From a bacterium (lineage in GTDB: Bacteria > UBA9089 > UBA9088 > JAGUXG01), in the NCBI GenBank assembly GCA_030018505.1, contig JASEHO010000062.1, positions 1-8,716 on the forward strand: DNA of 8,716 nucleotides. Reading direction: 5' to 3'. How positions within the stretch are numbered: the first letter of the stretch is position 1; every line of letters starts with the position of its first letter. The position numbers were made by a program, and so were the translations under genes. A model generated the notes under the pieces. The model worked only from the letters and a program-made list of their open reading frames with translations. It was not told the DNA's origin and searched no databases. Positions 6,213 to 8,716 of the stretch are shown here, in pieces.

Positions 6213-6213
6213 A
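6192..6213 (+). repeat. GACAAA-N10-GACAAA pair in the divergent promoter region
   Basis: GACAAA at 6192-6197 and 6208-6213 (extended AGACAAAA in both) lies on the plus strand, opposite in orientation to the four copies at the Fic start. It overlaps the presumed -35 elements of both divergent promoters, a position typical of an operator. Confidence 0.45.
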
Positions 6214-6235
6214 ACCTGTCCAGAAAAGCTATATT
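6206..6235 (+). promoter_or_regulatory. Candidate promoter for the trmD-rplS-rnhB operon
   Basis: TAGACA (6206-6211), an 18-bp spacer and TATATT (6230-6235) fit a sigma-70-type promoter. Initiation would fall near 6242, leaving a leader of only about 9 nt before GTG 6251, with no Shine-Dalgarno. Confidence 0.5.
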
Positions 6236-6250
6236 TATGAGAAAATCGGT

Positions 6251-6937
6251 GTGAAAATAGATGTTATAACCCTATTTCCAGAGGCGTTTAACCCTTTAGA
6301 TTTGAGTATAGTTTCCAGGGCAAAAAAGCAAGGGCTTTTAGAGATAAACCTTCATAATCTTTATGGTTTTACAGAAAATAAACACAAAAAGGTAGATGAC
6401 TATCCCTATGGTGGGGGGCCTGGAATGGTGATAAGACCAGAGCCTCTGCATCTGGCAATAAAAAGCCTTATGCCAGGCTATATCATTTATCTCACACCAC
6501 AAGGAAGCCTCCTGACACAAGAATTAGCTAAGGATTTGGTAGAAAAAGACCATTTAATCTTTATCTGTGGTCATTATGAAGGTATAGATGAGAGGGTAAT
6601 AGAGAGGTTTGTTGACCTTGAGCTTTCAGTCGGTGATTTTGTTACAACAGGTGGCGAGATTCCTTGCCTTTTAGTGATTGATGTTGTCGCCAGGCTTATT
6701 CCAGGGGTTTTAGGAAACCCAGAGTCAATAGAGAGCGAATCTTTTTCTAATGGTTATTTAGAAGGACCTCAATATACAAGACCGAGTGAGTTTGAGGGAA
6801 TGAAAGTTCCTGAGATTTTGCTCTCTGGAGACCACAAGAAGATAAAGGAATGGAGAAAAGAGAAGGCTCTTGAGAAGACAAGAAAGAATAGACCAGACTT
6901 GATAGAGAGAAGAAAATATTTAGGAGGAGAAGAATGA
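6251..6937 (+). CDS. trmD: tRNA (guanine-N1)-methyltransferase TrmD
   Basis: SPOUT-class methyltransferase that makes m1G37 next to the anticodon of certain tRNAs, preventing +1 frameshifts; it works as a dimer with the cofactor in a trefoil knot. Seen: MKIDVITLFPEAF opening, YPYGGGPGMV (51-60), LTPQG (81-85), CGHYEGIDERV (106-116), SVGDFVTTGGEIP (126-138), ARLIPGVLG (147-155), YTRPSEFEG (175-183) and LLSGDHKKIKEWR (190-202). Length 228 aa is slightly short, owing to the C-terminal tail. GTG 6251 is fixed by the family N-terminus. Aligned from memory to the E. coli enzyme, Arg154 is kept (Arg148) but the proposed general base Asp169 falls on Glu163. Usual partners rpsP and rimM are absent upstream, replaced by the divergent Fic gene. 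The stop overlaps the rplS start by ATGA. Confidence 0.95.
   Translation: MKIDVITLFPEAFNPLDLSIVSRAKKQGLLEINLHNLYGFTENKHKKVDDYPYGGGPGMVIRPEPLHLAIKSLMPGYIIYLTPQGSLLTQELAKDLVEKDHLIFICGHYEGIDERVIERFVDLELSVGDFVTTGGEIPCLLVIDVVARLIPGVLGNPESIESESFSNGYLEGPQYTRPSEFEGMKVPEILLSGDHKKIKEWRKEKALEKTRKNRPDLIERRKYLGGEE
6922..6927 (+). promoter_or_regulatory. Ribosome binding site for rplS
   Basis: A full AGGAGG lies 6 nt before the rplS ATG at 6934 and inside the last codons of trmD. It should let L19 be made at a higher rate than TrmD from the same message, because trmD itself lacks a good site. Confidence 0.75.
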
Positions 6938-7278
6938 TAAGCATAGATAGCATAAGAAGAGAGAATCTAAAGAAGATGCCTAAGTTTCATCCAGGGGATA
7001 CCCTTGAGGTCTCTACTAAGATAAAAGAGGGTGACAAAGAGAGAATCCAGCATTTTTCAGGGATAGTTATCAGAGAAAGGGGCTGTGGGATAAGCAAGAC
7101 CTTTACTGTCCGAAAGATCTCTTATGGCGTGGGGGTTGAAAGGACATTTCCCCTTTATTCACCATCCATTGCCAAGATAAGATTAAAGCAGGAAGGAACT
7201 GTAAGAAGGTCAAAACTCTATTATTTAAGAGAGAGAAAGGGTAAGTCTGCAACAAGAATTAAGGTTAAAAAGAGATGA
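6934..7278 (+). CDS. rplS: 50S ribosomal protein L19
   Basis: Large-subunit ribosomal protein located near the interface with the 30S subunit; 114 aa, the usual size. The translation has FHPGDTLEVSTKIKEGDKER (18-37), then IQHFSGIVIRERG, the GVGVERTFPLYSP block, and the signature RRSKLYYLRERKGKSA before a basic tail. It is coupled to trmD by a 4-nt overlap, and the spacing to rnhB is 3 nt. The order trmD-rplS-rnhB is widely conserved in bacteria. Confidence 0.96.
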   Translation: MISIDSIRRENLKKMPKFHPGDTLEVSTKIKEGDKERIQHFSGIVIRERGCGISKTFTVRKISYGVGVERTFPLYSPSIAKIRLKQEGTVRRSKLYYLRERKGKSATRIKVKKR

Positions 7279-7281
7279 TAG

Positions 7282-7845
7282 ATGTCTTCCAAAAATCTTA
7301 TAGCTGGTGTGGATGAGGCAGGAAGGGGTCCTCTGGCAGGGCCAGTTGTAGCGGCAGCTGTAATCTTGGAAAAGGGTATTACTGGTGTAGCAGACTCCAA
7401 ATCTTTATCAGCTAAAAAGAGAGAATCGCTCTTTTCTATAATTACCAAAGAGGCTATTAGCTGGAAGATTTCTGCAATAGACCATCTCACCATTGATGAG
7501 ATAAACATCCTTCAGGCAACATTCAAGGCTATGGCTTCTGCGGTTTCAGGTTTAGCTGAAAAACCATCCCTTGTTTTAGTAGATGGCCCCTACAAGATAC
7601 CCAACCTTAATATTGAACAGTCAGCCCATATAAAAGGAGACAAGACCTTGTATCCTATCTCTGCTGCTTCAATCATCGCCAAGGTCAGTCGTGACAGAAT
7701 AATGGAAGAATATGACAGGATATATCCTGCTTATGGCTTTGCCAAACACAAAGGCTATCCTACCAAAGCCCATATAGAAGCCATCAGGATGCACGGCCCT
7801 TCTCCAATTCACAGAAAAAGTTTCTTGCGGAACTTAATAGTCTAA
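7282..7845 (+). CDS. rnhB: Ribonuclease HII
   Basis: Endonuclease that cuts RNA in RNA:DNA hybrids and at single ribonucleotides in DNA, starting ribonucleotide excision repair; 187 aa, slightly short but complete. The DEAGRGPLAG motif gives catalytic Asp11 and Glu12. VDGPYK supplies Asp101, and KGDKTLYPISAASIIAKVSRD (118-138) supplies the fourth acidic residue, Asp120. The C-terminal block YGFAKHKGYPTKAH and HGPSPIHRKSF matches type 2 RNase H. ATG 7282 gives a normal N-terminus; its Shine-Dalgarno is weak, so translation may depend on ribosomes leaving rplS. The stop overlaps the next gene's start by 1 nt (TAATG). Confidence 0.95.
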   Translation: MSSKNLIAGVDEAGRGPLAGPVVAAAVILEKGITGVADSKSLSAKKRESLFSIITKEAISWKISAIDHLTIDEINILQATFKAMASAVSGLAEKPSLVLVDGPYKIPNLNIEQSAHIKGDKTLYPISAASIIAKVSRDRIMEEYDRIYPAYGFAKHKGYPTKAHIEAIRMHGPSPIHRKSFLRNLIV

Positions 7846-8567
7846 TGAAGATAAGCCATTTTAAGCTCTCTATGTTCCTTGAGTGTCCGCTCAAGTATAA
7901 ATTTTATTATTTAGACAATCTAAAAGAACAGTGCAAACCTAAGCCCTATCATAGCATGGGAATCTCTGTCCATGACGCATTAGAGAAATTCTTTAGCCAA
8001 CCACAACGATCTTTAGATGTGCTTCATAATCTTCTCAGAAAGCATTGGGTTCGGCAGGGATATTCTGGAAGAACAGAGGAGAGGGAATGGGGGCTAAAAG
8101 CCTTAGCTATGCTCACAAACTTTTATCACTCTTCTGATGTTCATACTCAGCCAGAGATGATGGAAGCAAGCTTTGAGATAGAGTTAGAAGGGTTTATTCT
8201 GAATGGGAGGATAGATAGGGTTGATAAGCTCTCTGATGGAAGCTATGAGCTTATTGACTATAAGACTGGTAACCCTATGACGCAAGAAGAGGTAGATTCT
8301 GACCTTCAGATGAGCATCTATTGGCTTGGGCTATACCATCAGCACAATATTGCCCCAAAAAAACTTACCTTTCATTTTTTGAAAAACAATACAACCCTGA
8401 CTACAGAAAGGAGCTTAGAGCAGATTGAGGAGCGAAAAGGGTTTATCAAAAAGGCTGTAACAGAGATGAAGGAGACAGAAGAGTTTAAGCCAAGACTAAA
8501 CAGGTTCTGTTATCTCTGCGACTTTGCTCTTCTCTGTCCTTTGTTTGCTAATCGAGAAAGAGAATAA
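7845..8567 (+). CDS. RecB-like PD-(D/E)XK nuclease with Fe-S cluster cysteines
   Basis: Predicted DNA exonuclease of the RecB/AddB/Cas4-like family (PDDEXK_1 type), 240 aa. N-terminal SHFKLSMFLECPLKYKF holds Cys14. GISVHDALEKFF gives His43. The core catalytic residues are Asp124 (GRIDRVD), Asp138 and Lys140 (ELIDYKTG), followed by the QxxxY motif Gln155/Tyr159 (DLQMSIYW). The C-terminal C222-x2-C225-x5-C231, with Cys14, matches a 4Fe-4S clamp as in AddB and Cas4. No helicase domain is fused and no CRISPR genes are present, so a role in DNA end processing or repair is the safest guess. It is last in the trmD operon and overlaps rnhB by 1 nt. In many genomes the small YraN-family protein, also of a nuclease-like fold, occupies this place. 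Confidence 0.85.
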   Translation: MKISHFKLSMFLECPLKYKFYYLDNLKEQCKPKPYHSMGISVHDALEKFFSQPQRSLDVLHNLLRKHWVRQGYSGRTEEREWGLKALAMLTNFYHSSDVHTQPEMMEASFEIELEGFILNGRIDRVDKLSDGSYELIDYKTGNPMTQEEVDSDLQMSIYWLGLYHQHNIAPKKLTFHFLKNNTTLTTERSLEQIEERKGFIKKAVTEMKETEEFKPRLNRFCYLCDFALLCPLFANRERE

Positions 8568-8586
8568 ATCAGCCTTTAAAAATAAA
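8560..8586. repeat. Dispersed intergenic repeat, copy 2 (at the nuclease stop)
   Basis: The second copy of GAGAATAAATCAGCCTTT (8560-8577), with 25 of 27 positions matching 4789-4815. It covers the nuclease gene's TAA stop (8565-8567) and continues into the spacer, where TACGG (8590-8594) and ATTTGA (8601-8606) are also shared. As in copy 1, it lies at the 3' end of the last gene of a plus-strand operon. Confidence 0.7.
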
Positions 8587-8646
8587 AGATACGGGTAGCT
8601 ATTTGAAGTGCTTTTGAAGGAAAAAGGAGCCCCAGTAAAGAATTTA

Positions 8647-8660
8647 ACTGGTGACTGGTG
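8647..8660. repeat. Heptamer tandem ACTGGTG x2
   Basis: ACTGGTG is exactly duplicated at 8647-8653 and 8654-8660. It lies in the spacer that runs from the nuclease stop to the window edge. Apart from the dispersed repeat, nothing else in this 149-bp spacer could be assigned. Confidence 0.45.
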
Positions 8661-8716
8661 TTATACTCAAAAGCAACAGGTTTACCAAAATTTAGACAAG
8701 ACTTTAAGACATTAGA

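Noticed and set aside
6237..6254. Five-codon ATG reading frame (M-R-K-S-V) ending inside the trmD start, a possible leader peptide
   Set aside because: It would begin upstream of the predicted transcription start, has no binding site, and is easily explained by chance.
7845..8567. Cas4 identity for the nuclease
   Set aside because: The cysteine and PD-(D/E)XK layout fits Cas4, but the same layout occurs in other RecB-like proteins and there is no CRISPR array or cas gene in the window.
8658..8716. Open frame from GTG 8658 to the window edge, a possible start of another gene
   Set aside because: Only about 19 codons are visible, there is no Shine-Dalgarno at a useful distance, and the translation resembles no family I know.

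Overview
This window reads as chromosomal sequence from an AT-rich bacterium. It is a mosaic of housekeeping genes (rpmH-rnpA-yidD; trmD-rplS-rnhB), respiratory-quinone genes (mqnE-mqnC) and a tungstate-type ABC importer, with one divergent Fic-domain gene in the middle. The standard genetic code fits every gene. Starts are ATG, GTG and TTG, and tight ATGA or TAATG overlaps link genes within operons. A futalosine-pathway menaquinone producer with a tungstate importer suggests an anaerobic or microaerophilic lifestyle. Unusual gene order and noncoding heptamer repeats fit a poorly sampled lineage or metagenome-derived genome, but the phylum cannot be named from the sequence.

Layout. 1-94: short spacer with 7-bp tandem repeats. 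95-1884 (+): tupB-like permease and tupC-like ATPase with a TOBE domain; the binding-protein gene is probably just off the left edge. 1901-2599 (+): a strong TTGACA/TAAAAT promoter placed so close to rpmH that the mRNA should be leaderless, then rpmH, rnpA (TTG start inside the end of rpmH) and yidD; the usual next gene, yidC, is absent. 2660-4790 (+): mqnE and mqnC, adjacent homologous radical SAM enzymes of menaquinone synthesis. 4791-4907: convergent spacer with a dispersed repeat, heptamers and a weak hairpin/T-tract. 4908-6137 (-): class II-type Fic protein with a C-terminal winged-helix-like region. 6138-6250: divergent promoter region. Six GACAAA motifs, four on the minus strand and two on the plus strand, lie within about 150 bp spanning this region and the 5' end of the Fic gene. 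6251-8567 (+): trmD-rplS-rnhB and a RecB-like PD-(D/E)XK Fe-S nuclease, in one compact overlapping operon. 8568-8716: spacer with the second copy of the dispersed repeat and another heptamer tandem.

Functionally, the right operon combines tRNA m1G37 methylation, ribosomal protein L19, RNA:DNA hybrid removal and a probable DNA repair nuclease. The left part couples ribosomal protein L34, the RNase P protein and YidD, then quinone synthesis. No CRISPR array, tRNA, rRNA, transposase or clear defence island was seen. The most interesting signals are the GACAAA motif array around the Fic gene start, the repeat placed at the 3' ends of two operons, heptamer-periodic spacers, probable leaderless transcription of rpmH, and a Glu in place of the expected catalytic Asp in TrmD.
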